Below are positions 17,784 through 26,701 of a stretch of 48,075 nucleotides of DNA, one piece after another. Every line of letters begins with the position of its first letter. Positions within the stretch are counted from its first letter, which is position 1. The notes beneath the pieces were generated by a model. The model was not told the DNA's origin and did no database searches. It was given only the letters and a program-made list of their open reading frames with translations. The translations under genes were made by a program, and so were the position numbers. The DNA is from Akkermansia muciniphila. Its GTDB lineage: Bacteria > Verrucomicrobiota > Verrucomicrobiia > Verrucomicrobiales > Verrucomicrobiaceae. The DNA lies in assembly GCA_945863205.1 (NCBI GenBank), contig CAMAZK010000006.1, positions 1 to 48,075 on the forward strand, given 5' to 3'.

Positions 17784-18378
17784 AAACGTCTTGGAGGATT
17801 TCCTGCAGTTTCTTGCGGGCGTAAAAGAGGCGGGACATCACCGTGCCCAGCGAACACGGCACGAGGGAGGCGATTTCTTCATAGGCGAGGCCTTCCACCT
17901 CGCGCAGGATGATGACCTGCCGGTGGTCGGGGGAGAGCCTGGCGATGGCGTCCTGGATGCGCTGGCCGAGTTCAGCGTTGCGCAGGGCCATGTCCGGCGC
18001 GGCATCGCCCTTCGGCGTGGCTTCGGCGCCGGCTGCCACGCGGTGCTCCGTGCGTTCGTCGTCGAACTCGCCATCGCCCTGGATCTTCTTTTTCCGCAGC
18101 CAGTCGTAGGTGACGTTGTGGGCGATGCGGTAGAGCCAGGTGTAAAAGGCGGCGTCCTGCTTGAAGTTCGGCAGCGCACGCCACGCCTTGATGAAGGCCT
18201 CTTGCGCGAGGTCCCAGGCTTCCGTCTCGTTCTGGATCAAATGGTAGGTCATGGCGTAGATCCTCCCGCGGTACTTTGTCACCAGGGTGTCAAAGGCCCG
18301 CATGTCTCCCGCCTGGCTGCGTTTGACCAAGTCAACGTCGGAGACTTCGCCAAGGTCGGTCGCGGCAGGGGCAGGCAT
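17767..18378 (-). CDS. ECF-type RNA polymerase sigma factor (RpoE-like)
   Basis: This 203-residue protein has sigma region 2 (DLAQEAFIKAWRALPNF and TWLYRIAHNVTYDWLRKKK) and region 4 with a helix-turn-helix (LSPDHRQVIILREVEGLAYEEI, then LGTVMSRLFYARKKLQEIL). A long acidic linker separates the two. It is the first gene of an overlapping sigma/anti-sigma/secreted-protein group, which is followed by AAA and TPR genes on the same strand. ECF factors usually drive their own operon. I could not find a confident promoter motif in the 87 bases upstream; the leader is pyrimidine-rich and lacks a Shine-Dalgarno sequence. Confidence 0.92.
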   Translation of the reverse strand: MPAPAATDLGEVSDVDLVKRSQAGDMRAFDTLVTKYRGRIYAMTYHLIQNETEAWDLAQEAFIKAWRALPNFKQDAAFYTWLYRIAHNVTYDWLRKKKIQGDGEFDDERTEHRVAAGAEATPKGDAAPDMALRNAELGQRIQDAIARLSPDHRQVIILREVEGLAYEEIASLVPCSLGTVMSRLFYARKKLQEILQDVYETTL

Positions 18379-18465
18379 GGAATGGGATGCGGAGGATGGA
18401 CGACCCTGACCGGAGAAAATTCGACGTCAGGCTGAATCGGACGCAAAAAGTGCCCGGATGTGGAC

Positions 18466-18954
18466 TCAGGGGATCTTCAGGACTTGGCCCGGGCGGATCA
18501 AGTCACTGCTCAGGCTGTTGGCGGACTTCAACTTGGCCACGGTGGTGTTCTTCTTGCGGGCGATGCCGTAGAGCGTGTCACCTTTCGTGACCGTGTAGCG
18601 GGAACCGGAAGACGACTTCTTCGGAGTGGACTTCGAAGCGGTCGATTTTTTCGCCGTCGAGCTGCCGGACGAGGTCTTCTTCTTCGGAGCTGAGGACGAT
18701 GACGAAGAGGTCGTGGGCGTCGTCTTCGGCGTGCTGAACGCGTAGGGGTCCGGCGGTGGCTCGGGCGCGGGCGGCTTCTCGTAGGTCGGTGTGGAGGGGC
18801 TGGCGTAGCCCGCCTGTCCCGGGTAGGGATTGTAGTGACCGTCGTTGCCGTAGTTCGAGGCGTAGGGATCACTGCCCCCCGATTTTTTCATGTTTTCACA
18901 GGATGCCAGCGCGAGGCAGGCGGCGGACAGCGCGAGGAAACGAAGGGCGGTCAT
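18466..18954 (-). CDS. LysM-domain lipoprotein
   Basis: The product has 162 residues. A lipoprotein signal peptide ends in the lipobox ALASC, with Cys19 as the lipidated residue. A Gly/Tyr/Pro-rich stretch and a long Ser/Thr/Lys low-complexity linker follow, ending in one LysM domain (about residues 118-162, with [19 protein letters not shown] and [11 protein letters not shown]). LysM binds peptidoglycan or chitin-type glycans, so this is probably an envelope protein anchored in the outer membrane and bound to the wall. The ATG at 18954 is chosen because it begins a proper lipoprotein signal. It lies 87 bases upstream of the ECF gene on the same strand but may have its own promoter. Confidence 0.9.
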   Translation of the reverse strand: MTALRFLALSAACLALASCENMKKSGGSDPYASNYGNDGHYNPYPGQAGYASPSTPTYEKPPAPEPPPDPYAFSTPKTTPTTSSSSSSAPKKKTSSGSSTAKKSTASKSTPKKSSSGSRYTVTKGDTLYGIARKKNTTVAKLKSANSLSSDLIRPGQVLKIP

Positions 18955-19177
18955 GAGTGGGGTGTGGGAGTGTTCCAACCAGCGGGGACAAAGCCTCGGC
19001 ACTATTGAAATCAGGCGGGGGCTTTTCAATCCTTAATTTGCCGCGAGGCGCCGTGTCTTGCGATTCCTCGACTCCAGCGAAATAGCCCGGTGCCGCCGAC
19101 GTTCTGCCATTCCCGCCAATTCCCCCCACAGAAATCTTGCCAATCACCCCGGCTTTCCCTAGCTTCAGCTCCCACTC

Positions 19178-20029
19178 ATGAAAATTGGTTTCAATCTCCT
19201 GCTCTATTCCGGTCACATCACCGAGGCGAACTACCCCGTCATCGAAAAGCTCAAGGCCACCGGCTATGACGGTGTCGAACTGCCCATTTTCGATGTCAGC
19301 GATCCTTCTCACTACAAGGCCATCGGTCAGGTGTTGAAAGACAACGGCCTGGAATGCACCGCCGTGACCGTCCTTCCCGACGAGGCCCACAACGCCATCA
19401 GCCCAGTGGCCGCGAACCGCCAGGGTGCCATCGACCATCTCAAGCGCGTCCTCGAATGCTGTCACAACGCCGGCGTGCAGACACTGTGCGGCCCCTACTA
19501 CCAGGTTCTCGGCCAGTTCACCGGAGCTTTCCCGACGGAGGCCGAACTCGCCGGCGCCGCCGAAGTCCACCGCGCCATCGCTCCCGTCGCCGAAGCCGCC
19601 GGCGTGAAATGCGCCATCGAGGCGCTGAACCGCTTCGAAGCCCACCTCCTCAACACCATGGAGCAGGCCGCAGCCTACGTGAAGCGCGTCGATCACCCGA
19701 ACTTCGGCACGATGTACGACACCTTCCACGCGAACATTGAAGAAAAGAGCCCCATCGGCGCCATCGACACCGTCTTCGCCTCCGGCAAACTCAATCACGT
19801 CCACATCTCCGAAAACGATCGCGGCACGCCCGGCCGCGGCCACATCAACATCGTCGAGCAGATCAAGCACCTCAAAGCCATCGGCTACGACGGCTGGATG
19901 ACCATCGAGGCCTTCGGTTCCGCATTGCCGGACCTCGCCGCAGCCACCCGCGTCTGGCGCGACTTCTTCCCCAGCACCGAGCAGGTTTACACCGAAGGCT
20001 TCGCGCTGATCAAAAACGCGCTCGCCTGA
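19178..20029 (+). CDS. Sugar isomerase/epimerase of the D-tagatose/D-psicose 3-epimerase type
   Basis: This 283-residue TIM-barrel protein lacks a leader, so it is cytosolic. GYDGVELPIFD, the metal-ligand Glu in KCAIEALNRFE, GTMYDTFHANIEE, and the late VHISENDRGTPGRGHI and WMTIEAFG strands match the ketose 3-epimerase/hydroxypyruvate isomerase-like group, with the expected Glu, Asp, His and Glu metal ligands. It probably interconverts ketoses or keto-sugars. It lies 26 bases before an exported Gfo/Idh oxidoreductase gene, so they form an operon likely to act on one sugar. The 223-base gap upstream back to the LysM gene must contain two divergent promoters; I see no clear operator there. Confidence 0.9.
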   Translation: MKIGFNLLLYSGHITEANYPVIEKLKATGYDGVELPIFDVSDPSHYKAIGQVLKDNGLECTAVTVLPDEAHNAISPVAANRQGAIDHLKRVLECCHNAGVQTLCGPYYQVLGQFTGAFPTEAELAGAAEVHRAIAPVAEAAGVKCAIEALNRFEAHLLNTMEQAAAYVKRVDHPNFGTMYDTFHANIEEKSPIGAIDTVFASGKLNHVHISENDRGTPGRGHINIVEQIKHLKAIGYDGWMTIEAFGSALPDLAAATRVWRDFFPSTEQVYTEGFALIKNALA

Positions 20030-20055
20030 TCCCCAACTCCTCACCACCCATTCCC

Positions 20056-21441
20056 ATGAACACACCGACCACCACCCCCGCAGCGGCCACGTCCCGCCGC
20101 AAGTTTATCGGCACGACAGCCGCCGCCACCGTCGCCAGCACCGGCCTTACCGTCGCTCAGTCCGCCAACGTCGCAGGCAGCGATCAAATCAAAGTCGGCC
20201 TCATCGGCTGCGGCGGTCGTGGCACCGGCGCCGCCAGCCAAGCCCTCAGCACCAAACAGGAGGGCGTCTTCCTGCACGCCGTCGCCGATGCCTTCAAAGA
20301 AAAGGCCGACGGTGCCCTCAGCAACCTCCGCAACAAAGTGCCGGACAAGGTCAAAGTGGACGATGCCCGCATCTTCGCCGGCACCGACGCCTACCAGAAG
20401 GTCATTGAAAGCTGCGACCTCGTCATCCTCACCACGCCTCCCGGTTTCCGCCCCTACCACTTCGAAGCAGCGGTGAACGCCGGAAAAAACATCTTCATGG
20501 AAAAGCCTGTCGCCGTCGATTCACCGGGCGTCCGCAAGGTGCTCGAAATGGCCAAGGTCGCCGATGAAAAAAACCTCAAGGTCGTCGTCGGCCTCCAGCG
20601 CCGCTATCAGAACTGCTACCGCGAGGCCCTTGCCCAGGTCAAGGAGCAGGGCCTCATCGGTGACATCGTATCCGGCCAGGTTTACTGGAACGGCGGCGGC
20701 ATCTGGTTCCGCGACAAGCGCCCCGACCAGTCCGAACTCATGTATCAGATCAACAACTGGTACTTCTTCACCTGGCTCTGCGGCGACCACATCAACGAGC
20801 AGCACATCCACAACATCGACGTGGCCAACTGGTTCATCGGCGGCCATCCCGTCAGCGCCCAGGGCATGGGCGGCCGTATGCAGCGCACGGAGGCCAAGTT
20901 CGGCCAGATCTACGACCACCACTACGTCGAGTACACCTACGAGAACGGCGTCCGCGTCAACAGCCAGTGCCGCCACCAGTCCGGCGTCGCCAATGCCGTG
21001 CGTGAAGAATTCACCGGCACCAAGGGAAAGATCTACCTCGACAACAGCGGTCGCTGCTACGTCAACAACCTCAAGGGCGAGACGATCTGGAAGTACCGCC
21101 CCGGTGGCAAAGACATCGGCGATGTCAAAGGCAAGGCCGCCAAGCGCCTCGATCCCGATCCGTATCAGACCGAGCACGACACCCTCCAGGCCGCCATCCG
21201 TGACAACACCCCGCTCAACAACGCCTATTACGGCGCCGAGAGCACGATGACCGCCGTCATGGGCCGCATGGCCACCTATTCCGGCAAGGAACTCAAATGG
21301 GAGGACGCGCTGAACTCCAAGGTCCAGCACATGCCCGCCATCATCACCCCGGAATCCGAGCCTCCAGTCTCACCCGGCGCCGACGGCTGGTATCCCATCG
21401 CCATTCCCGGCAAGGACATCCCCGGCGCTCCCGTCATCTGA
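20056..21441 (+). CDS. Tat-exported Gfo/Idh/MocA-family oxidoreductase
   Basis: A 461-residue protein with a twin-arginine leader (TSRRKFIGTTAAATVAS, residues 14-30). The leader is followed by a Rossmann motif (GLIGCGGRGTG) and the family EKP triad (FMEKPVAVD) that carries the catalytic lysine. The C-terminal Gfo/Idh domain includes CGDHINEQHIHNID, where the catalytic His is expected. Exported Gfo/Idh proteins are common in Verrucomicrobiota and Planctomycetota and are thought to hold NAD(P) tightly and act on sugars in the periplasm. It pairs with the isomerase gene upstream. A strong intrinsic terminator begins 25 bases after its stop. Confidence 0.92.
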   Translation: MNTPTTTPAAATSRRKFIGTTAAATVASTGLTVAQSANVAGSDQIKVGLIGCGGRGTGAASQALSTKQEGVFLHAVADAFKEKADGALSNLRNKVPDKVKVDDARIFAGTDAYQKVIESCDLVILTTPPGFRPYHFEAAVNAGKNIFMEKPVAVDSPGVRKVLEMAKVADEKNLKVVVGLQRRYQNCYREALAQVKEQGLIGDIVSGQVYWNGGGIWFRDKRPDQSELMYQINNWYFFTWLCGDHINEQHIHNIDVANWFIGGHPVSAQGMGGRMQRTEAKFGQIYDHHYVEYTYENGVRVNSQCRHQSGVANAVREEFTGTKGKIYLDNSGRCYVNNLKGETIWKYRPGGKDIGDVKGKAAKRLDPDPYQTEHDTLQAAIRDNTPLNNAYYGAESTMTAVMGRMATYSGKELKWEDALNSKVQHMPAIITPESEPPVSPGADGWYPIAIPGKDIPGAPVI

Positions 21442-21466
21442 TTTCCGGCATCGAAACGATCCCCAC

Positions 21467-21504
21467 AGCCCCGGCCGCCAACCCTGCGGTCGGGGCTTCT
21501 TTTT
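21467..21504 (+). terminator. Intrinsic terminator after the Gfo/Idh gene
   Basis: The arms AGCCCCGGCCGC (21467-21478) and GCGGTCGGGGCT (21486-21497) pair over 12 bases with one G-T wobble around a 7-base loop, followed by TCTTTTT. It ends the isomerase-oxidoreductase operon and insulates the arsDA promoter downstream. Confidence 0.9.
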
Positions 21505-21554
21505 GGCCGGGGAAGGGCCGTAGAGCGCAAGATCGGCCCCGTCGTTGCCATTTA

Positions 21555-21572
21555 CTTGGCCTTTTAGCCAAG
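21555..21572. promoter_or_regulatory. Predicted ArsR2-type operator upstream of arsD
   Basis: There is a perfect inverted repeat CTTGGC-N6-GCCAAG, 80 bases before the arsD start. An almost identical element (CTTGGC-N6-GCCAAA) lies directly upstream of arsR2 at 35712-35729. The shared arms and spacing suggest that ArsR2 controls arsDA from a distance of 14 kb. Binding is inferred. Confidence 0.65.
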
Positions 21573-21652
21573 CAGCTTTGAGCATGCGCCAGTGAGGGAT
21601 TCACCCCATGGCGGAAAAACCGTTCATCGCGCAGCTTGTCCGACCTCCCACC

Positions 21653-21982
21653 ATGAAAACCATCCAAGTCTATGACCCTCCCATGTGCTGCTCCACGGGC
21701 ATTTGCGGACCGACCGTTGACCCCGATCTCGTGAACTTCGCTGCGGCGCTTTCCCAGCTCGCGAACATGGGCGTCCAAATCGAGCGCCAGAATCTCGGCC
21801 AGAAGCCAATGGCCTTCGCAACGAACGCGGCGGTGAAGGCGCTGCTCGAAAAAGAGGGCACCAGCGTGCTGCCGCTCATCTTCATCGGTGGCGAGGTTTA
21901 CATGAAGGGCCGCTACCCGAACCATGACGAGCGCCCAGTGTTTTTCCGCGCCGCATTGGGTCAGGAGGAGGTGAAATCGTGA
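21653..21982 (+). CDS. arsD: Arsenite metallochaperone ArsD
   Basis: This 109-residue protein has the ArsD opening IQVYDPPMCCSTGICG, with Cys12, Cys13 and Cys18, the three cysteines known to bind As(III) and pass it to ArsA. The extra C-terminal cysteine pairs of plasmid ArsD proteins are absent. The ATG at 21653 gives the canonical numbering; an upstream in-frame ATG at 21608 would displace it. Its stop overlaps the GTG of arsA by four bases, and the AGGAGG in its last codons serves as the arsA ribosome site. It probably belongs to the ArsR2 regulon through the palindrome at 21555. Confidence 0.93.
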   Translation: MKTIQVYDPPMCCSTGICGPTVDPDLVNFAAALSQLANMGVQIERQNLGQKPMAFATNAAVKALLEKEGTSVLPLIFIGGEVYMKGRYPNHDERPVFFRAALGQEEVKS

Positions 21983-23778
21983 AACTGCCGACCTATCAGC
22001 CGGATGCCGCCAGTTCGACACGCTTCCTCTTTTTCACGGGCAAAGGCGGCGTGGGCAAAACCTCGCTCTCCTGTGCCACGGCACTGAAACTCGTCGAGGC
22101 GGGCAAACGCGTGCTGCTGGTGAGCACGGACCCGGCGTCGAACCTCGACGAAGTGCTCGAGACGACACTCACCAACGCACCCACGCCCATCGCAGGTGCG
22201 CCTGGACTCGATGCGCTGAACATCAATCCCGTCGCCGCCGCAGCGGCGTATCGCGAGCGCTTGATCGGCCCCATGCGCGGCCTTTTGCCGGAGGCAGCGC
22301 TTCGCAGCATGGAGGAGCAGCTTTCCGGCTCCTGCACGGTCGAAATCGCCGCCTTCGACGAGTTTTCCGGCTTTATCGGCGATCCCGAGGCCGCGAAGGC
22401 CTACGACCATGTCATCTTCGACACCGCGCCCACCGGCCACACGCTGCGCCTCATGAGTTTGGCGAAGGCATGGGATCAGTTTCTCGATACCAACACCAGC
22501 GGCACCTCCTGCCTCGGTCCGCTGGCCGGACTGGAAAAACAGCGCGGCATCTACGAAGCCACCGTGAATACCCTGGCCGATGCGAAAGCGACCACGCTCA
22601 TGCTCGTGAGCCGTCCGCAGCTCTCCGCGCTGCGCGAGGCCGAACGCACGTCGAAGGAACTCCGCGCCCTCGGGGTCGCGAATCAATGCCTCGTCATCAA
22701 CGGCCGTTTTGAAACGAACTGCCCGCAGGATGTCACCGCACAGGCCATGCAGCAGCGCGGAGAGGACGCCATGCAGGCGGCGCAGGCCTTCATCACCAGC
22801 ATGCCCAGCTTCATCGTGCCGCTGCGCTCCATCAACATCCTCGGCATCGCAGGTCTGCGTGCGCTCCTTGATAACGAAGCCGAAGCCGCCGCAGCGACCT
22901 CCGTTTCGGCGGATTGGAACCCGCCGGAGATGCAAAGCCTCGCCGAACTCGTGGACGGCATCGAGCAGCAGGGCCACGGCGTCATCATGACGATGGGCAA
23001 GGGGGGTGTCGGCAAAACGACTGTCGCAGCTGCCATCGCCGTGCTGCTGGCGAAACGCGGTCACAGCGTCCATCTCAGCACCACGGATCCCGCCGCCCAC
23101 ATCGCGCAAACGCTCGCGGGGCAGTTGGAAGGCCTCACGCTCAGCAGGATCGATCCCGCCGCCGAAACCGCCGCCTACACCGCCGAGGTCCTGGCAAATC
23201 AAGGCGCTCAAATGGACGCCGCCGCACGCTCCCTGCTCGAAGAAGACCTACGCTCGCCCTGCACCGAGGAAATCGCCGTGTTTCGCGCCTTTGCCCGCGA
23301 AGTCGGCCAGGGCACGAAACGCTTCGTCGTGCTCGACACCGCGCCCACCGGCCACACGCTGCTCCTTCTCGATGCCAGCGAGGCCTACCATCGCGAACTC
23401 GAACGCCAGGCCCGCAGCACGCAGCCTGAGGAAGTGCTCCAACTCCTCGAACACCTGCGTGATCCCGTCTTCACGCACATCCTGCTCGTCACCCTGCCCG
23501 AGGCCACTCCCGTGCACGAAGCCGCCGCGCTTCAAGACGACCTCCGCCGCGCCCACATCGAGCCCTGCGCCTGGGTCATCAATCAAAGCCTGCTCCAAAG
23601 CGGCTCCTGCGATCCGCTGCTCCAACGCCGCGAACACGCCGAGCATCGCTACATTCAGGAAGTCGTCGAAAAACAAGCCACCCATACCGCCTGGCTTCCC
23701 TGGCAGGCCGAAGAACCCGTCGGCCCGGATGCGCTGGCGCATTTGGCAGCAACGACGTTGAAAGACTTGGCATTGTGA
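21979..23778 (+). CDS. arsA: Arsenite-stimulated ATPase ArsA
   Basis: The 599-residue protein is a full two-domain ArsA. P-loops lie at residues 21-28 and 340-347 (both GKGGVGKT), each followed by the signal-transduction sequence DTAPTGHTL. Cys119, Cys178 and Cys428 correspond to the three cysteines that form the As(III) site between the halves. ArsA receives arsenite from ArsD and normally drives export through ArsB. It starts with GTG at 21979, overlapping the arsD stop, with AGGAGG just upstream. No ArsB or Acr3 gene is in the window, so its partner pump is elsewhere or replaced. The last 195 bases it shares with a partial second arsA copy start at 23561. Confidence 0.95.
   Translation: MKLPTYQPDAASSTRFLFFTGKGGVGKTSLSCATALKLVEAGKRVLLVSTDPASNLDEVLETTLTNAPTPIAGAPGLDALNINPVAAAAAYRERLIGPMRGLLPEAALRSMEEQLSGSCTVEIAAFDEFSGFIGDPEAAKAYDHVIFDTAPTGHTLRLMSLAKAWDQFLDTNTSGTSCLGPLAGLEKQRGIYEATVNTLADAKATTLMLVSRPQLSALREAERTSKELRALGVANQCLVINGRFETNCPQDVTAQAMQQRGEDAMQAAQAFITSMPSFIVPLRSINILGIAGLRALLDNEAEAAAATSVSADWNPPEMQSLAELVDGIEQQGHGVIMTMGKGGVGKTTVAAAIAVLLAKRGHSVHLSTTDPAAHIAQTLAGQLEGLTLSRIDPAAETAAYTAEVLANQGAQMDAAARSLLEEDLRSPCTEEIAVFRAFAREVGQGTKRFVVLDTAPTGHTLLLLDASEAYHRELERQARSTQPEEVLQLLEHLRDPVFTHILLVTLPEATPVHEAAALQDDLRRAHIEPCAWVINQSLLQSGSCDPLLQRREHAEHRYIQEVVEKQATHTAWLPWQAEEPVGPDALAHLAATTLKDLAL
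23561..23755. repeat. 195-bp direct repeat, left copy (3' part of arsA)
   Basis: This stretch is repeated in the same orientation at 26702-26896, offset by 3141 bases, with four differences. All four are synonymous third-position changes in the arsA frame (Gly, Glu, Ile, His codons). The two copies bracket the restriction-modification module. Confidence 0.95.
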
Positions 23779-23841
23779 ATTCTTGGCGTGGCTATGATAT
23801 GTTTAACCCATCGCACAGCTTGAACCTCTCGCCGCGTCCCC

Positions 23842-24024
23842 ATGAACACGACATCAACACAAACCGACCCTGACGGTCTCGAATGGCTTCGCGAAATCCG
23901 TCGCAAAATCGCATCTGATTTCGACCACGATCAGAAAAAGATTGGCGACTACCTCCGCGAACGTGAAAAAACGATGGGGGACCGCATCGTGAAGACGCAG
24001 AAACGACTGGTGCCAGCGAAGTAG
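23842..24024 (+). CDS. Small protein of unknown function (60 aa)
   Basis: This short, highly charged, probably helical protein (LEWLREIRRKIASDFDHD, KIGDYLREREKTMGDRIV) resembles the many small solitary or antitoxin-like proteins with an I-R-x-E core and a C-terminal V/IV ending. No partner toxin is visible next to it. It begins at the first ATG 63 bases after arsA, with no clear Shine-Dalgarno sequence. It may be a cargo gene of the same insertion as the restriction module, or simply an orphan. Confidence 0.55.
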   Translation: MNTTSTQTDPDGLEWLREIRRKIASDFDHDQKKIGDYLREREKTMGDRIVKTQKRLVPAK

Positions 24025-24033
24025 CTGGCCTCC

Positions 24034-24099
24034 TCACGCATCCCGATGCATCGGCGTCGGCTTGCCGTGGCGGAAGTGCTCTTCGTGATCGCGCGTCGC
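24034..24099 (-). pseudogene. 3' remnant of a second cobW-like GTPase gene
   Basis: Read leftward, the frame encodes DHEEHFRHGKPTPMHRDA then a stop. This matches the C-terminal DHEEHFRPGKPTPTHRDG segment of the intact CobW-like protein encoded at 29576-30739, and the bases are also clearly alike. Homology stops just before the end of the restriction endonuclease gene. The copy lacks the Cys-rich tail of the intact gene. It is too short to be functional and marks the left edge of an insertion or replacement. Confidence 0.75.
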
Positions 24100-24117
24100 C
24101 CGGGGGCGATGATTGCA

Positions 24118-24855
24118 TCACTTCCGGGCCGCCGCTGCTGCGATGTGGCCTGCGAAAGTCGTCACAAAGCTGTCCAGGCTGGTCATGTCGCTCGGGCAAC
24201 TGAATTTGCCGCCTTTGATCGCTTGGCGCGGCGTCGAGAGCGACGTGGCGGCAGTGTAAAGTTGCTCGTGCATCAGCTTGCGGCAAAGCAGGTGATAACG
24301 ATCGAGATAGGAAGCGTTCCGAAACTCGGGGAACACTGGAAAATGAGGCGAGTTGTCTTTTACAGGGCTCCGCGATTCCTCCGCGTCCTCTACGACGACA
24401 AGCCAGCCAAGGAAAGGTCGAGGAATGTCTCCAAAGGCCCTCTCACGATAAGCCGTCCAAAAATCGTGTGCGGTGCCGATCGCCTCCTCGGCGCGGTTGT
24501 TGCAATTGTTACCGAACGATGGGCCGACTTGAGATTTGAATTCGAGCGCGGCGATCAAAGTCGTTCCGTCGAGGATCAACATATCCCAGAGCTTGGTAGG
24601 CCGGAAATAGCCGGGAAGTGTCAGGGCACGACGTTGGAGATGCATCGTGGCCGACTTCAGCCCGTTTCCTCGCGTGATGTCCTCCATCAGGCTGATGAAG
24701 CCATCCATGTTCTTGCCCGAAGTAACAGCTGATCGTTCGCCTTGGTCGCTTCTTCCTGCCGCCACCTGTTTTTGTCGGGCGAGGTCACGGCTGCTCCAGA
24801 ATGCCTTCACGGCCCTGCGCGCCCTTGCTTCGTAGTCGGCTAAGTAGAGTCCCAT
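24118..24855 (-). CDS. PaeR7I/XhoI-family type II restriction endonuclease
   Basis: The 245-residue protein matches the PaeR7I family over its length: [37 protein letters not shown] and [18 protein letters not shown]. The PD-(D/E)xK nuclease residues are Asp91, Glu105 and Lys107. PaeR7I and XhoI cut CTCGAG, so that site is predicted here. The methyltransferase gene lies 6 bases upstream, so methylation would be expressed first. The gene is visibly less GC-rich than the ars genes, which suggests transfer. It lies between remnants of duplicated cobW and arsA. Confidence 0.92.
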   Translation of the reverse strand: MGLYLADYEARARRAVKAFWSSRDLARQKQVAAGRSDQGERSAVTSGKNMDGFISLMEDITRGNGLKSATMHLQRRALTLPGYFRPTKLWDMLILDGTTLIAALEFKSQVGPSFGNNCNNRAEEAIGTAHDFWTAYRERAFGDIPRPFLGWLVVVEDAEESRSPVKDNSPHFPVFPEFRNASYLDRYHLLCRKLMHEQLYTAATSLSTPRQAIKGGKFSCPSDMTSLDSFVTTFAGHIAAAAARK

Positions 24856-24861
24856 AACAGA

Positions 24862-26577
24862 TCAAGTGTTGAGGTGATCGATTTCTTCGTCTGTAAGGTT
24901 GTATAGCTGCCCCACGATCGCACGAGCTTCATCCATGTCGCCCGAGGCGCACTGTTGGAGCGTTTCTCGAAGGCCGGGCGGGACATCTTGCCAAAATGGC
25001 AGGCGAATTCGGCGAAGATACTGCGCCTGAAATCGCAAGCTGCCGCCGCGCATCTTCGTGGAATAGGCTCGCACAAATAGGTGGGCGATTCCCGACCGAA
25101 GCACCGTTTGGAGTGCTGTCAGTGGCCAGTACTGGCTGGTGATGTAGTAAAGATTGTGGTGTGGATAAAGCCGCCCTTCGTCGAGAACGATGCTGGCCTC
25201 GCCCTTGATGTCTGGAATGAGAAGCTTCGGCTTTTGAGTGATCGATGGTGTGATGCGATCAATCGTCCGATACCAGGAACCGTTGGCGCGTTGTGCGCAA
25301 TGTCGGGCCTGCAACAGTTCCCGATGCCTCTCCATGTAATCACCGAAGCGCGGGTAGCGCTCGAAGTCAGCCAGCGTGCCGTCTTCCTCAAAAGGATTGA
25401 TGACGCCGAGACCGCGCCACTCGACCTTCCCGCTCAAAATGTCGCGTGTCGTCGCCAGCGGCAGTTTGCGTTCATCCTCGACATCCAGTTCGTCGTACGG
25501 GCCGATGTAGATCTTGTCCGCACCCGTGGCGACACCGATGCCAACGGAGCATCCGGCGGCCTCAATGGTTGGGAATGCTGACTCCAAGCGGCGAACGAAG
25601 TCCAAAGAAGGCAATGCATCGGACTCCATCAACCATGGGTCGTCGCCTTTGGATGGCGTTGAGAGTTCGATCACGGTGCCGTTGAAGCCTGAGGGTGGTC
25701 CGATCAATGCACGGTGGAGACTCTCCAATTCTGGAGCCGATACCTCTGGACGGTGCGCGATGCGCGCTTTGGCTGACGATTTTCCCCGCTGAATGACCGT
25801 GATGGCAGGGTAGGCCACCACGTCGGTCTGAAAGGCTGCCGTGCCAACCATGTCCACATAGTAGCGGAGCGTGTAACCCTCCGAAATCATCGCTCGCAGC
25901 GGGCCTCCATAACGATTTTTCATCCAGCGGTCTGAGCAGATGAAGCTCATTTGCCCGCCGGACTTGAGCAATTGCAAGGAGCGCTCCATGAAAGGCACAT
26001 AGAGGTCGGCCCGGTCGTAAAGCGTCGTGAAGCGTTTGCGGTATGCGGCGAGCATCTCGGCAGGGATGAGTTCCTGCCGGACATACGGTGGATTTCCAAC
26101 GATGAGATCGAACGGCGCGAGCGGTTCCAGAAGAAAGTCTCCATTTACCAACCATGCATTCGTGAGTTGGGTCGCTTCCTTCGACGACATCCCATTCGCA
26201 GCCAGCAACTCGCGAAGTTTCGTGCGCGTGTCCTCAAACGAGTCTCGATGCAATTCTACGCCGCAGACGGCTTCACTTAGTTTTGTTGAATCCACGTGAT
26301 CGCGCCGCGCAGCGCGAATCAATCGGGAAACAGCCCGGAGCAGGAACTCACCGCCGCCGAACGAAGGTTCCAAGATGCGGATGTTCCATAGCGGCTTGTC
26401 CTGGGTGTATCCCAATAAGTCGAGCATGAAATCGACCACTTCAGTCCGGGTAAAAATTGCTCCCCGGTCTTCGATAGAAGCCGTCTTGAGTCGCTCCAAC
26501 GCGTCACCCAGAAAAGCCTCCGCAGGGAAAAGTTCCTGCGTGGCCTGGATTGAGGTTGCGTGGGTTTTGACGTGCAT
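24862..26577 (-). CDS. N6-adenine DNA methyltransferase of the PaeR7I/XhoI type
   Basis: This 571-residue gamma-class amino-methyltransferase has the S-adenosylmethionine motif I (EPSFGGGEF, residues 70-78) and catalytic motif IV NPPY at 162-165. A long C-terminal target-recognition region follows ([15 protein letters not shown] and later). M.PaeR7I and M.XhoI methylate the adenine of CTCGAG. The immediate PaeR7I-type endonuclease partner supports this specificity, rather than a BREX PglX or Eco57I-type fused enzyme. CTCGAG occurs repeatedly in the window (for example at 9721, 22156, 27950, 34345 and 45991), so the chromosome needs this protection. Base composition is lower in GC than the surroundings. 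Confidence 0.9.
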   Translation of the reverse strand: MHVKTHATSIQATQELFPAEAFLGDALERLKTASIEDRGAIFTRTEVVDFMLDLLGYTQDKPLWNIRILEPSFGGGEFLLRAVSRLIRAARRDHVDSTKLSEAVCGVELHRDSFEDTRTKLRELLAANGMSSKEATQLTNAWLVNGDFLLEPLAPFDLIVGNPPYVRQELIPAEMLAAYRKRFTTLYDRADLYVPFMERSLQLLKSGGQMSFICSDRWMKNRYGGPLRAMISEGYTLRYYVDMVGTAAFQTDVVAYPAITVIQRGKSSAKARIAHRPEVSAPELESLHRALIGPPSGFNGTVIELSTPSKGDDPWLMESDALPSLDFVRRLESAFPTIEAAGCSVGIGVATGADKIYIGPYDELDVEDERKLPLATTRDILSGKVEWRGLGVINPFEEDGTLADFERYPRFGDYMERHRELLQARHCAQRANGSWYRTIDRITPSITQKPKLLIPDIKGEASIVLDEGRLYPHHNLYYITSQYWPLTALQTVLRSGIAHLFVRAYSTKMRGGSLRFQAQYLRRIRLPFWQDVPPGLRETLQQCASGDMDEARAIVGQLYNLTDEEIDHLNT

Positions 26578-26701
26578 GCAATTGCTTCGAACAGGCTAGG
26601 GTGCCTGACTCAGAATGCCACCATGCTTTGGCCGAATTTGCAACGACCTTGGTGGATTATTGCCGCCCGCGAGCTGCAACTGGCTCTGGAGGTTCGTGTC
26701 T
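26578..26701. other. Gene-free left part of the 350-base gap before the rhodanese gene
   Basis: These bases lie between the methyltransferase start and the arsA remnant. They should hold the methyltransferase promoter, reading leftward. I see no convincing operator or terminator. A 26-codon reading frame at 26624-26703 has no recognisable product. The rest of the gap (26702-26927) is the arsA remnant. Confidence 0.6.

Noticed and set aside
24862..26577. Methyltransferase as a BREX PglX or part of a larger defence island
   Set aside because: A PaeR7I-type endonuclease gene follows directly and no other BREX or defence genes are present. A simple type II pair explains both genes.
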